A stretch of DNA of 64,000 nucleotides from Photobacterium kagoshimensis (GCF_050337045.1 NZ_JAKJSO010000008.1:1-64000), one strand, 5' to 3'; positions 44,873-53,954 are shown, counted from the first letter of the stretch. A program made the numbers and translations. Notes: generated by a model from the letters alone, not told the origin.

Positions 44873-45555
44873 GGGATATCTCTGTGTGAGTGGCTTGATG
44901 AATTATACATATCATGGTGTTAACAATGACATGTGGTTGTTTAAACTATGAAGTCCACCTAAATTATTGTCGAACAACTGAAATGAAGCTTGTTTCTATA
45001 TTGCGCCTATGTTTGGTGCTCTAGTGAGGGTAGTCAGCCATATTTTTAGCAATGCTATAGCCCAAGAGGGGGAGATGAAGAGAGCAAGCCAGCGATCTTC
45101 CATCAATGATTGTGGTGGTTATCGCTACACTTGTTGTTAGCTGTAAATAGAGAAAATGTAGTAATCAATAGTGCTAATTCAGCTGAATTTTAAATATTTA
45201 CACTTTGTTTCCATCAATAAGCTATCATTAAGTGTGTATCTAGTAGAACAAGTTATACTAAAGACGTTTGAAACAAGAGAAATTGATTCACTTATGTGAA
45301 AAGTGAGAGTATATTGCCTTTGTTGCTACTTGAGAGACATGCCACCTTCTCACTTATATAATAATTTAATGACCAACTTGGATCATTCTGTTAGTTGCTA
45401 GAGTAGCAAAGCCTCTTATCTGAGGTTTTGAGCCATATATAATTAAGACAGTTAATACTTTCCTATATTTAATAGTTATTTATAGAACGTGATTACTAAA
45501 GGGATCTCCTAATGCCATGATTGGAGCATCCCTCATATGAGTTAAGAGGTAATAC
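44873..45555. other. 683-base stretch with several hairpins upstream of the 98-aa gene
   Basis: Three hairpins were seen: TTGCTA/TAGCAA at 45393-45407; AAGCCTC/GAGG with a short T-run at about 45408-45430, a possible weak terminator; and a larger stem at 45500-45533 (AGGGATCTCC with GGAGCATCCCT, one bulge) just before the gene. The pattern suggests a long structured 5' leader. No gene over 40 residues was convincing on either strand. Confidence 0.4.
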
Positions 45556-45852
45556 ATGGATAATTTTGCTGCTGCAGAAAAAGCATTAAGTGCAATGCTG
45601 AAAAGCGTAGATGCAGACGGTAACAAAAAAGTCGAACGTACAGACTATCGTCAAACATTAATTGATTTTGCTGATGAAGTACCAGGTCGTCAAAAAGCAG
45701 TAATTAAACGCATCCCTATTGATAAAATTAATAACCTTATTGCAGTATTACATGAGTTTCGTGATGAAGCTAAACATACTCGTATGGTTGAAATTTTAGC
45801 TATGATGGAAAAAGACGGCGTACACCCTGAAGATTTAATTGAGAAAGAATAA
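45556..45852 (+). CDS. 98-residue charged protein of unknown function
   Basis: This small soluble, helix-rich protein begins MDNFAAAEKALSAMLKSVDADG. Its last part (VEILAMMEKDGVHPEDLIEKE) faintly recalls the end of the H-NS oligomerisation domain (MLIADGIDPNELL in E. coli), but there is no DNA-binding domain. AGAGG lies about 7 bases before the ATG, and a strong hairpin stands just upstream. A terminator follows at 46003. It is a single-gene unit. The H-NS-like idea is weak. Confidence 0.75.
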   Translation: MDNFAAAEKALSAMLKSVDADGNKKVERTDYRQTLIDFADEVPGRQKAVIKRIPIDKINNLIAVLHEFRDEAKHTRMVEILAMMEKDGVHPEDLIEKE

Positions 45853-46158
45853 CATTCTATTCTGCTCATATTAGCCTATAGGGTTCTGCTTCTGGTAATC
45901 TGAACTACTTTTGCTACTAGACTGACATTGTTGGTAATGTGCATTGGTAGGTAGTTATATGCCGTTGGCCTAATATAGAGTATGTCGTTCAAAATGTTTT
46001 TTAAAAGGTGCTTATTTCTAAGTGCCTTTTTGCCGTACCTGTAATTTGGATTAAAATCACGGAACTATTTGATCGCTTTGTTGCCTATAAAACTAGGTCT
46101 ATTCGTTAAACAAATTGCACAGCGTAAAGTGCATTTTCAACAAGTGTAGAGTACGAAC
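45853..46158. other. stretch between the 98-aa gene and the ABC pair
   Basis: It holds the terminator at 46003-46031 and, after it, about 125 AT-rich bases that should contain the promoter of the ABC pair. No gene was seen. Confidence 0.5.
46003..46031 (+). terminator. terminator after the 98-aa gene
   Basis: AAAAGGTGCTTA pairs with TAAGTGCCTTTT (two G-U pairs) around TTTC, then T's. It lies 150 bases after the stop codon. Confidence 0.75.
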
Positions 46159-47016
46159 TTGGAAAATTTAGTTGAAGTATCCCGCCTGTCTAAAGCTTTT
46201 AATGATCATACCGCCATTACTGATATTAGCTTTACGCTTTCTTGCGGGCAAGTTTTAGGATTACTTGGTCATAACGGGGCTGGCAAGTCGACATTAATTA
46301 ATACACTGCTAGGAACGCTACATTATGAAGGCAATGTATCACTTTTAGGGTTAGCTCCTGAAAAACATAGAGCTAAGGTTATGGAGAAGGTTGCGTATAT
46401 TTCGGATGTTAGTGCTTTACCTAGCTGGATGACTATTAAGCAAATTATTAATTACATGAAAGGCGTTCACCCACAATTTGATGCGGATAAAGCAAAATCA
46501 TATTTATTGGACACTGAACTTAAACTGAGAATGAAAATTGCTCAGCTTTCAAAAGGGATGAAGGTTCAATTGCATTTAGCTTTAGTGATGGCCACAGATG
46601 CTCAAGTCTTGATATTAGATGAACCAACACTTGGTTTGGATTTAATTTATCGGGAAAGATTTTATCGTGATATTAAACTTTGGGTGCAGCAAAATCATCG
46701 CGCGATGATAATTGCTAGCCATGAAGTCAGCGAAATTGAACATTTGATAACAGATGTGCTGGTTCTTAAATCTGGTGAAGTTGTTTTACAAGGTTCACTC
46801 GATTCTCTATATGCACAGTACACCAGTATTCGTATTCCACATGAAAATCGAGAAAAGGCCGAACAGTACAGCCCTATATATATCAAAGAAGATAAAGGAC
46901 AGGCGGTAATGCTGTTTAATGATGAATCAAGCGAAGCACTTTTTGGTCTTGGGCAGGTATTCCAAACCCGACTGTCAGATCTTTTCTTAGCAAAACAATT
47001 GGGGCTTAGCGCATGA
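46159..47016 (+). CDS. ABC-2 type exporter ATP-binding protein
   Basis: This 285-residue ATPase has a Walker A (GHNGAGKST), the signature QLSKGMKVQLHLALVMA, a Walker B (LILDEPTLGLD) and the histidine switch (IIASHE). It belongs to the CcmA/NatA/YhcH class that pairs with ABC-2 permeases for export. The predicted start is TTG with a poor RBS, so initiation is uncertain. Its ATGA overlap with the permease gene shows they form one transporter. The substrate is unknown. Confidence 0.9.
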   Translation: MENLVEVSRLSKAFNDHTAITDISFTLSCGQVLGLLGHNGAGKSTLINTLLGTLHYEGNVSLLGLAPEKHRAKVMEKVAYISDVSALPSWMTIKQIINYMKGVHPQFDADKAKSYLLDTELKLRMKIAQLSKGMKVQLHLALVMATDAQVLILDEPTLGLDLIYRERFYRDIKLWVQQNHRAMIIASHEVSEIEHLITDVLVLKSGEVVLQGSLDSLYAQYTSIRIPHENREKAEQYSPIYIKEDKGQAVMLFNDESSEALFGLGQVFQTRLSDLFLAKQLGLSA

Positions 47017-47867
47017 ATCGCATTTTATGCTTAATTAGAAAAGAATGGATAGAGTATCCATTTATATATCGCTTTCCGCTTGTGATTGCTTGTGTCGTAT
47101 TGCTGGCTCTTGCCATGTTTATGTCTGGGAATGATGTGTCGGTAACCTGGCAAGTTAATGGAAGCAGTGTGATCCCAGATATCGGGGACTTTTTAGGTTT
47201 TGCGGGTGTCTTAGGTAACTTTAATGTCTGGGTCGCCAGTATTGTGGCTGTTATATTATTTTTGGTATATACCCCGAAGGCATTAAGTAAAGAAAGAGAA
47301 GAAGGTAGTTTGATGTTTTGGCGATCGATGCCAGTGTCGGACTGGGAAACCGTGTGGGTGAAAATGTTGTTCACATTGGTTGTGTTGCCAGTTCTGGCTT
47401 CAACGGTTCTCGCTTTTTCTGATTTAATTGTGTGGCTACTGTCATCGTTATGGACAACACAGTCACTTGATATACAGTCATCGGTTACGCTATGGGCACT
47501 TTTACTGCACTGGCTTGCATTTATTGGTCGAATGGCAGCAGTGAGTATCGTGTTAGTTCCATTTGTGAGTGTTATTTTCCTGCTATCACAAGTGACACGA
47601 GCACCATTAGTTGTGCTTTTAGTGGCTGTTTTGCTGTTAAATATAACAACATCATTAGTTTTTAGTTCTACAGCATTAGGGGATTCAATAAAAGCGCTTT
47701 ATCAGTTACCTGTTACGGTTTTATTTAGCGATAATCCAATCGGTACCTTGTTTTCAGTTAGTCTCTTCTCGTGGTTTGGATTAGTTGCAGTAAGCGTGAT
47801 CTGTTTGATATTAACGGTTAAGATGCGGCAAACTGATGATTTTTGGGCTAGATTGAGTCACCGTTAA
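47013..47867 (+). CDS. ABC-2 type permease
   Basis: This 284-residue membrane protein has six hydrophobic segments. A soluble loop after the second segment carries SKEREEGSLMFWRSMPVSDWETVWVK, the usual ABC-2 pattern at the cytoplasmic face. It starts within the ATPase stop codon and ends just before a strong terminator, so this is a two-gene operon. Confidence 0.88.
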   Translation: MNRILCLIRKEWIEYPFIYRFPLVIACVVLLALAMFMSGNDVSVTWQVNGSSVIPDIGDFLGFAGVLGNFNVWVASIVAVILFLVYTPKALSKEREEGSLMFWRSMPVSDWETVWVKMLFTLVVLPVLASTVLAFSDLIVWLLSSLWTTQSLDIQSSVTLWALLLHWLAFIGRMAAVSIVLVPFVSVIFLLSQVTRAPLVVLLVAVLLLNITTSLVFSSTALGDSIKALYQLPVTVLFSDNPIGTLFSVSLFSWFGLVAVSVICLILTVKMRQTDDFWARLSHR

Positions 47868-47870
47868 TCA

Positions 47871-47898
47871 AAAGGAGAGCATAAGCTCTCCTTTTTTA
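47871..47898 (+). terminator. terminator of the ABC exporter operon
   Basis: AAAAGGAGAGC and GCTCTCCTTTT form a perfect stem around ATAA, followed by T's. Confidence 0.95.
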
Positions 47899-48015
47899 TT
47901 GCAAACCATATTCTGATGAAGAGTGTATGGTATTCAATGCATCAATAGGCATTTGTAAGCAAGTTGGACTTGAAGTAGTACGCCATACAGGTTGAATATA
48001 GTTGGCCACATTTGA

Positions 48016-48219
48016 TTATGCAGCTGCTACAGAAGAGATGTAATCTGCTTCGTTCTTGTACTTACGAACATTGCGAGAAAGCGTACCTTTTGGCACATCG
48101 AAACGTTTCTCTGCTTCATAGCTAGATAGGCCATCAAAGATAACAGCTTCTACTGCGATACGTTGGTTTTGAGATTTGAAAATGCGCTGTGCAATGAATT
48201 GAAATTGATTACGGTTCAT
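48016..48219 (-). CDS. small KorA/TrfB-like helix-turn-helix regulator
   Basis: This 67-residue protein is almost entirely a helix-turn-helix: QFQFIAQRIFKSQNQRIAVEAVIFDG, then LSSYEAEKRFDVPKGTLSRNVRKY. It resembles the DNA-binding part of the plasmid repressor KorA (TrfB family), here chromosomal and without the dimerisation tail. ATG at 48219 is preferred over 48231 because of GTGAG about 9 bases upstream. A 20-bp palindrome about 30 bases upstream is a likely self-operator. The regulated genes are unknown. Confidence 0.75.
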   Translation of the reverse strand: MNRNQFQFIAQRIFKSQNQRIAVEAVIFDGLSSYEAEKRFDVPKGTLSRNVRKYKNEADYISSVAAA

Positions 48220-48248
48220 AGAAATACTCACAAATTATTCTTAGTGAA

Positions 48249-48268
48249 CATGAAAGATGTCTTTCATG
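48249..48268. promoter_or_regulatory. 20-bp palindromic operator upstream of the KorA-like gene
   Basis: CATGAAAGATGTCTTTCATG has two perfect 9-base arms around TG. Its centre lies about 40 bp before the ATG, suited to autorepression by a small dimeric helix-turn-helix protein. Confidence 0.6.
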
Positions 48269-48303
48269 CATGCCTTGTTATTGAATAATTCTATAATACC
48301 TAC

Positions 48304-48402
48304 TTAAACCCTAACGGTAGCTTAATGGCTAGTGTCAAAATGCCGCTACTAACAGTAACAATATGTTTGTAAATGTTACGCAGGGCAATTTGACACTTTT
48401 TT
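48304..48402 (+). ncRNA. candidate small RNA with its own promoter and terminator
   Basis: A TATAAT at 48292-48297 would start a plus-strand transcript near 48304. A long stem, AGTGTCAAAATGCC (48331-48344) with GGCAATTTGACACT (48384-48397, one mismatch), is followed by T's. An inner hairpin GTAACA/TGTTAC sits in its loop. No plus-strand gene precedes it. No clear -35 is visible, and the whole stem may instead be a DNA-level element. Confidence 0.35.
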
Positions 48403-48409
48403 AGTGAGA

Positions 48410-51250
48410 TTAGTGCTTAATTAGCTGTAATCCAGCGGGTAAAGCATCGCCAAATGCACGTTTAGTTTCTTCTTCTGTTAAGACTTTCACCTCAGTGACC
48501 ATTTGGATCCAGCTTGCAGGTGCTTTGCTCGATTTTAGTTTTTCTATCACTTCTGCACGAGCTGTATCATCAATATCTAGTGTACGGTCACCTGTCATTC
48601 GACACATCATGACTGCGGCAAAACCTATATTTGGGTCAGTTCGCCAATCCAACTCCATGAGTTCTGGTAAGCAATATGAAATATGTTGTGCAGTTAATAG
48701 GTTATGGGCGCTACCGTAAAAGGGACTACGTGTGCCAATACGACCAATGGCCCACCAGTGTGCTTGAGAAAACTGATTTTTCTGCAAACGACCAAACAAC
48801 CATTCGATAAGTTGAAGCTTATTTTCAAATGGAAGGTGCTCAAGCGATGCCGCTAAACGCACCATGTCTTGATAACTACGTTCTTGAAGTTCTTTATTCA
48901 GCTTGCTGTTACGGGTGGCACTTGGGTTAATGTATTTTGCGATATCTTTATAAATAACAAGTTGCTGTTCTTGAGTCAGTCCGCCAGCTACGCGGCGCCA
49001 AAATGTCCACCAATCACTCCATGTTTGAACATTAGATTCAAATTGAATGCCTTGTTGGTATAGCTGCCAAACTTGCTCCATACGCCATTCATCGGAAGGG
49101 TAGCCAAAACCAGGGCGTAGCGTAAAACCTGCCAACTTTAGCCAAGTTCTTTCATGAAGATCTGAACGACGACGGCGTTTTTTACTATCAACTAGTGCGG
49201 ACGCAAGTTCACGTAAGCAAGGCGTTTCCCATGAATCACGCTTGCCTAGCATTTTCTCGAGATCTTTTTGTAGTGTTTTTAGTGTTTTGTTATCGGTTAC
49301 TTTCGCGCTTCCGCCATAGACTAACTTGATGGCTGCGATTGCCTCGTCTATGCGTGCTGGTAAGATAGATTTAGCTTGTGTCGCATCTTTGTCTTTGTTG
49401 CGATGTAATTTAGCCAAATCTTTACGAACAGTAAATTCTACCTTCCAACGTTTAGATTTATCTGTTGCTGATACACATTCAACTTGCAGTGTGCCAACCT
49501 CGGTCAGCTGACAGGCAAGGGTGACAACCTCACGTTCTTTTTGGTTTGCCGCCAGAGAAGAGCGATCAGTATCACTGTCTAATGTGGCGATAAACGGTGG
49601 TAAACTGACAAAGCTGTCATTATCGATATCAACAATCTGACCGACTTCAGCGTGAGTATCATCGGTTGATGAAACCAAATTAAAGCGAACGGGTTCGCCA
49701 AGGGTTAGCGCAAAGTAACGATCTTCAAGGTGAATATCGTTCCCTTCATCTGTACCTTTGGGCAATAGGCATAAACCTTGTTTTGCGGATTTCTTATCTT
49801 CAATGGTTAAGAAGTAAGAACGGGCTGAGCCACCACCAATTTTCAATTGGGCACCATGACGTGCTTTTGCGTAAGCGACTGCGCCATACGCGACTGATAA
49901 ATCGGGATGTGGGTTCACTAACTGAGTGACACTGTCACCCTTCCATTTCTTGAAGATATCAAGCGTTCGGTTGCTCAAAAGTGGGCTGTTGAATACGCCA
50001 CCATTTAGTAACACAGCGGTTGGAATCGGTGGTATATCCCTGAGTTCCGTTTCACCATTTTGGTTTAGCGCATCGCGACAAACTTCATCGTGCAACTCAA
50101 TAAATTGTGCAAGGTGTTTACTGATGGCAGGATCTGCAGCGTAGGGTAGGCCAAACTCAACCACTGCTGCTTGGCGTTGGTTAGGTTGATCTGAAAATTC
50201 AGTCAGCGGGAAAAAACCATCTAGTGCGATGGTATGTACTTCATCTTTGGTGAGTTCAACGCTTTTAGCGCCGCCAATTAAACGAGAGCCGCTGCCAAGT
50301 AGTGTGACTTTGGCTGTGTCTGGTGCATTGCCTGATAGTAATTGCTCTTTAACTTTGCGCGTTTGCTGAATAAGCTTTGATAAGCCTGCTGCGGTTAGTT
50401 TTTTATTGCCGCCATGAAGGCGAAGTTCTGCTTGATGGGCGAGAGCAAGGTCAAGGTTATCGCCACCTAACATTAGGTGATCACCGACGCCGATGCGATC
50501 AAGTTGGAGTTGCCCTTGATCTGAACTTACTTTTATTAAACTTAGATCGGTTGTACCACCGCCGACATCACATACCATAAGTAATGGTATGTCTTGGAGT
50601 AAAGAGTCTGCATTGTCTTTGTTTTGCGCATACCAGTCGTAGCAAACAGCTTGAGGCTCTTCAAGCAGTAAAACTTTCGGTAGTCCAGCCAGTTTGGCTG
50701 CTTCTAGTGTTAATGCACGAGCGGCTTCATCAAATGATGCGGGAACTGTGATCACGACTTCTTGGTGTTCAAGTTTGTTCTCTTGGTTGTGGTAGTTCCA
50801 TGCTTGACGAACATGGTTTAGATAACTCGCACTGGCAACCACTGGTGATACTTTCTCAACCCCTTGGCTCGATGACCAAGGTAGAATCGCTTCATTACGA
50901 TCAACATTGGGGTGTGATAACCAGCTTTTCGCACTAACAACTTGTCGACCTTCAACTTTAGCGCCGAGTTCACGCGCATACTCGCCAACAATAACCAGTG
51001 GAATATCACCGTCCACTAAGGCAGGCTGCCACGGCAAGATTAATTCAGATGCATTAATTTCGCTGGCGGCAGGGTGGTACCGAAAAGAGGGGAGTAGCGG
51101 TTTACGCGCAACTTCACCCGGGGCGATGAGCTGATCGATATCAAAAATATGGGTCGGGCTGTTTTCAAGATTATCTGTAATTTCGGTATAAGCGACAACG
51201 GTGTGGGTTGTACCTAAATCAATACCGACAAGAAAGCGAGGGGAAGCCAT
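48410..51250 (-). CDS. large Hsp70-family protein with C-terminal DUF3731-like extension
   Basis: This 946-residue protein has an Hsp70 ATPase domain: phosphate 1 (FLVGIDLGTTHTVVAY), the segment ITVPASFDEAARALT, LLEEPQAVCYDW, phosphate 2 (VCDVGGGTTDLSLIKV) and the adenosine motif LLNGGVFNSP. A beta-rich part follows to about residue 610. The last 330 residues (SATRNSKLNKELQERSYQDMVR, LRPGFGYPSDEWR, WWAIGRIGTRSPFYG) look like the helical DUF3731 extension and have no DnaK-type lid. Its upstream neighbour is a shorter Hsp70. The client is unknown. Confidence 0.88.
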   Translation of the reverse strand: MASPRFLVGIDLGTTHTVVAYTEITDNLENSPTHIFDIDQLIAPGEVARKPLLPSFRYHPAASEINASELILPWQPALVDGDIPLVIVGEYARELGAKVEGRQVVSAKSWLSHPNVDRNEAILPWSSSQGVEKVSPVVASASYLNHVRQAWNYHNQENKLEHQEVVITVPASFDEAARALTLEAAKLAGLPKVLLLEEPQAVCYDWYAQNKDNADSLLQDIPLLMVCDVGGGTTDLSLIKVSSDQGQLQLDRIGVGDHLMLGGDNLDLALAHQAELRLHGGNKKLTAAGLSKLIQQTRKVKEQLLSGNAPDTAKVTLLGSGSRLIGGAKSVELTKDEVHTIALDGFFPLTEFSDQPNQRQAAVVEFGLPYAADPAISKHLAQFIELHDEVCRDALNQNGETELRDIPPIPTAVLLNGGVFNSPLLSNRTLDIFKKWKGDSVTQLVNPHPDLSVAYGAVAYAKARHGAQLKIGGGSARSYFLTIEDKKSAKQGLCLLPKGTDEGNDIHLEDRYFALTLGEPVRFNLVSSTDDTHAEVGQIVDIDNDSFVSLPPFIATLDSDTDRSSLAANQKEREVVTLACQLTEVGTLQVECVSATDKSKRWKVEFTVRKDLAKLHRNKDKDATQAKSILPARIDEAIAAIKLVYGGSAKVTDNKTLKTLQKDLEKMLGKRDSWETPCLRELASALVDSKKRRRRSDLHERTWLKLAGFTLRPGFGYPSDEWRMEQVWQLYQQGIQFESNVQTWSDWWTFWRRVAGGLTQEQQLVIYKDIAKYINPSATRNSKLNKELQERSYQDMVRLAASLEHLPFENKLQLIEWLFGRLQKNQFSQAHWWAIGRIGTRSPFYGSAHNLLTAQHISYCLPELMELDWRTDPNIGFAAVMMCRMTGDRTLDIDDTARAEVIEKLKSSKAPASWIQMVTEVKVLTEEETKRAFGDALPAGLQLIKH

Positions 51251-51382
51251 TTATCACTCCAGATAGTTATACCAATGTGAATGCTGATTGGTAGCGAAGT
51301 GGTAGCCGCAATAATAATTGTTTGAATTGTTCGTACAGCGTTTGCGGGGTACCAGTTAATAAATAAGGTAATGTCCGATACG

Positions 51383-51414
51383 AAAACAAACGGCGCATCG
51401 AGGATGCGCCGTTT
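51383..51414 (-). terminator. strong hairpin between the two Hsp70 genes
   Basis: AAACGGCGCATC and GATGCGCCGTTT form a 12-bp perfect stem. On the minus strand TTTGTTTTC follows. It should reduce read-through from the short to the long Hsp70 gene, so the two products may be made in different amounts. Confidence 0.75.
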
Positions 51415-51429
51415 GGGTGTTAACTATGA

Positions 51430-53265
51430 TTACTTTTCACGTACATCGAATTCAACTTGCCACTTCTGACCGCCATCGGTAGGGATAGCTTCTAGGCAGA
51501 GTGTACCTAGCTCAGTAACGCGAGATGCAAGACGAACCGGAACAACTTCACCTGCGGTACGGCCTTCAGAAACAGGCAGTGTTACCTGAATAGTTGGTAG
51601 TTCTTCCATTTCTTCTGGCTGCCACCAATCAAGGTGTGTACCTGCGGCATCGTCACGGCGAACCGTTGAACCAAAGAATTGGAACTGTACCGGTTGACCA
51701 ATTACTAGGCCGAACTCTTGGCTAGGGACGTCAGCGTGAGAACCTTCTTCCATACCAAATGGTGCCACACACAGTGCTTCTAGTGGTGGTTCCATACCTG
51801 GGATGGCAGGCATTGCACTTTCGATACCGACATAATAGCTACTTGCGATACCACCACGGATACGAACGCCTTTACCTTTGCGCACTGAGCCGTAGTAAGA
51901 CGCACCACTTGCCACGGCAAGGTCGAGGTCTAAGCCTTCAAGTAATTTAGCTTCTTCTGAACCTGCTGTTGTTAACCAGCTATTGATAATAGCCAACAAG
52001 CGATCAGAGATAAGCTGAGATTTCAGTACGCCACCGTTAAACAAAATAGCGGTAGGGCGGATGAAATCTTCGTGAATTTGTTCGAACTTCTCAAACAGTT
52101 CATCAACAGCGGAAGCTTGACGGCTTAAGAAGCTTGCAACATGGCGGCTAACTGCGGCATCTTGTGCGTACGGTAAGCCCATTTGAGTCAGTGCGCCACG
52201 TGCGGTTTGTACAGGGTGTTCTTCAATACCTGTGCGAGGGAAGAAACCTTCAACCAGTGTTTGTTGCACTTCTTCTTGCGTTAGCTCAGTTTGAAGTGTA
52301 CCACCAAGCAGTTTAGAACCACGGCTTGGTACAACAATAGGGACAGCTTGTAGCTCAGCATCGCTTAGCAGTGCTTCTTTAGCATCACGGCAGGCGTGAG
52401 TAATTGCTTGGATCTGCCAAGGTTGCAGTTGCTTACCTTCTTGCGCTAGTTTCATTTTCAAGCGGTAGGCAAGGGCTAAATCCATGTTGTCACCACCCAG
52501 AAGGATGTGATCGCCAACTGCGACACGATTTAGCGTTAGGTTACCTTCTTCTTCCGTCACAGCAACTAAAGAAAGGTCGGTAGTACCACCACCGATATCG
52601 ACAACCAGCACGATGTCACCAACAGAAACTTGGTCACGCCATGTGTCATCGTTATTCTTGATCCAGCTGTAAACCGCAGCTTGTGGTTCTTCAAGCAGGG
52701 TAAGGTGTTTAAAGCCAACGTGACGCGCCGCTTCTGCTGTTAGGTCACGTGCTGCTGGGTCAAAAGATGCAGGTACGGTGATAGTTACATCTTGATCACA
52801 CAGCGGCGTTTCAGGGTTATTGTGGTTCCATGCATCAACAAGATGCTCTAGGTAGCAGCGCGTTGCTTCTAGTGGTGATGCTTTAACGACTTCTTCTGGG
52901 CTATTTAGCGGAAGAAAAGCGTCACGACGGTTCACACCACCGTGGCATAACCAGCTTTTAGCACTTGCGATTAAACGAATAGGGGTTTTGCTGCCTAGGT
53001 TACGGGCCATTGCACCTACAATTGCTTTTGGTTGCGTGTTCCAAGGTAAAGCGGTATCACCTGGTGCAAGCTCAGATTCATGTGCTTGGTACATGAATGA
53101 AGGCAATTGGTCTTTTTCTTCAACGTGACCAGGTGTGGTCAGTTGAGAAATTGGCATAACTTTAACGCTGGCTTCTTCATCTTGAAGGTCTACATACGAC
53201 AATACGCAGTGAGTCGTACCTAAGTCGATACCAACGCTATAACGGTGTTCTTGTGTCTCTTGCAT
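51430..53265 (-). CDS. Hsp70-family protein lacking a helical lid
   Basis: This 611-residue protein has Hsp70 motifs in order: YSVGIDLGTTHCVLSY, ITVPASFDPAARDLTAEAA, LLEEPQAAVYSW, VVDIGGGTTDLSLVAV and ILFNGGVLKS. After about residue 470 comes a short beta domain (GLVIGQPVQFQFFGSTVRRDD), and the protein ends without the alpha-helical lid of DnaK. It is related to the YegD-like Hsp70s. Its ATG overlaps the DUF2760 stop by one base. No DnaJ or GrpE gene is nearby. Confidence 0.9.
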   Translation of the reverse strand: MQETQEHRYSVGIDLGTTHCVLSYVDLQDEEASVKVMPISQLTTPGHVEEKDQLPSFMYQAHESELAPGDTALPWNTQPKAIVGAMARNLGSKTPIRLIASAKSWLCHGGVNRRDAFLPLNSPEEVVKASPLEATRCYLEHLVDAWNHNNPETPLCDQDVTITVPASFDPAARDLTAEAARHVGFKHLTLLEEPQAAVYSWIKNNDDTWRDQVSVGDIVLVVDIGGGTTDLSLVAVTEEEGNLTLNRVAVGDHILLGGDNMDLALAYRLKMKLAQEGKQLQPWQIQAITHACRDAKEALLSDAELQAVPIVVPSRGSKLLGGTLQTELTQEEVQQTLVEGFFPRTGIEEHPVQTARGALTQMGLPYAQDAAVSRHVASFLSRQASAVDELFEKFEQIHEDFIRPTAILFNGGVLKSQLISDRLLAIINSWLTTAGSEEAKLLEGLDLDLAVASGASYYGSVRKGKGVRIRGGIASSYYVGIESAMPAIPGMEPPLEALCVAPFGMEEGSHADVPSQEFGLVIGQPVQFQFFGSTVRRDDAAGTHLDWWQPEEMEELPTIQVTLPVSEGRTAGEVVPVRLASRVTELGTLCLEAIPTDGGQKWQVEFDVREK

Positions 53266-53954
53266 TACAGTTCTACCTCAGCGGCGGCAATAATCTGAGC
53301 ATCGTGTCCTTCTGCCATTTTTGGCAGCTTGATATCAGTTACTTTCCAACCGCGATGGATCAGTGTTCCAGTAAATGGTGCTTCGCCAATAACATTACCT
53401 GTTAGACGAACTTCAGAGGCATTAAAGCCTGCTGGTAGCGTTACGCGTGTTTCTTCTTCTTCAGAACGAACAGGCGCAAAGCTAAAGTATTCGTTCAGCA
53501 CTTTTTGGCCGCCTTCGTGAATCACACGAGCAGCTGCACCGATATCTGCGTCAGCAAAACCTTTAAGGTCTTCTTGCATGAAATCGATAAAACGCGCTTC
53601 TTGTTGTAGCAAAGATAGTAGTTGAAGGGCAGCGTCAGGTGTTGATGTTTTCAGCTTAGGTTCAACTTCAACAATTTTTTCGACGATTTTTTCGACTTCG
53701 ACGATTTTCTCGACAGGAATTTCAACAATCTTCTCTACTTCAACGATTTTTTCGACAGGTTTTTCAACCTCGACGATTTTTTCTACTTCGACTTGTTTCT
53801 CAACGATTTTTTCAACTTCAACTGGTTTGCCTTTTTTAGCGATGTAAAGCACTAGCAGTACTAACACTAAACCACCTAACCAAGCGTGTCCCATATCGAT
53901 AGTTGTCGGCATCGCCGATAGATCAACAGTCATTTTAGAAAAATCAAAAGCCAT
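53265..53954 (-). CDS. DUF2760 membrane-anchored protein with VEK coiled-coil repeats
   Basis: This 229-residue protein has one membrane segment (about residues 24-39, WLGGLVLVLLVLYIA), then a run of VEKIVEVEK-type repeats (residues 45-98), then a soluble domain (ALQLLSLLQQEARFIDFMQEDL, GFADADIGAAARVIHEGG, FTGTLIHRGWKV) that matches DUF2760. The repeats should form a rigid coiled coil or rod holding the domain off the membrane. Translational coupling to two Hsp70 genes suggests it tethers or targets them. Confidence 0.85.
   Translation of the reverse strand: MAFDFSKMTVDLSAMPTTIDMGHAWLGGLVLVLLVLYIAKKGKPVEVEKIVEKQVEVEKIVEVEKPVEKIVEVEKIVEIPVEKIVEVEKIVEKIVEVEPKLKTSTPDAALQLLSLLQQEARFIDFMQEDLKGFADADIGAAARVIHEGGQKVLNEYFSFAPVRSEEEETRVTLPAGFNASEVRLTGNVIGEAPFTGTLIHRGWKVTDIKLPKMAEGHDAQIIAAAEVEL
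53661..53822. repeat. degenerate tandem repeats encoding VEKIVEVEK
   Basis: Imperfect 9- to 15-base repeats within the DUF2760 gene encode alternating VEK/IVE units. Such repeats are prone to length change in frame. Confidence 0.85.

Noticed and set aside
45393..45430. possible c-di-GMP (GEMM) riboswitch because of AGCAAAGCCTC
   Set aside because: The rest of the GEMM core (GCACAGGGCAAACC and the GNRA-type part) is absent.
48016..48219. antitoxin of a toxin-antitoxin pair
   Set aside because: No second small gene lies beside it on the same strand; the neighbour is a large Hsp70 gene with its own gap.
53661..53822. repeat array as mobile element or CRISPR
   Set aside because: The repeats lie in frame inside the DUF2760 gene and encode a regular VEK rod.
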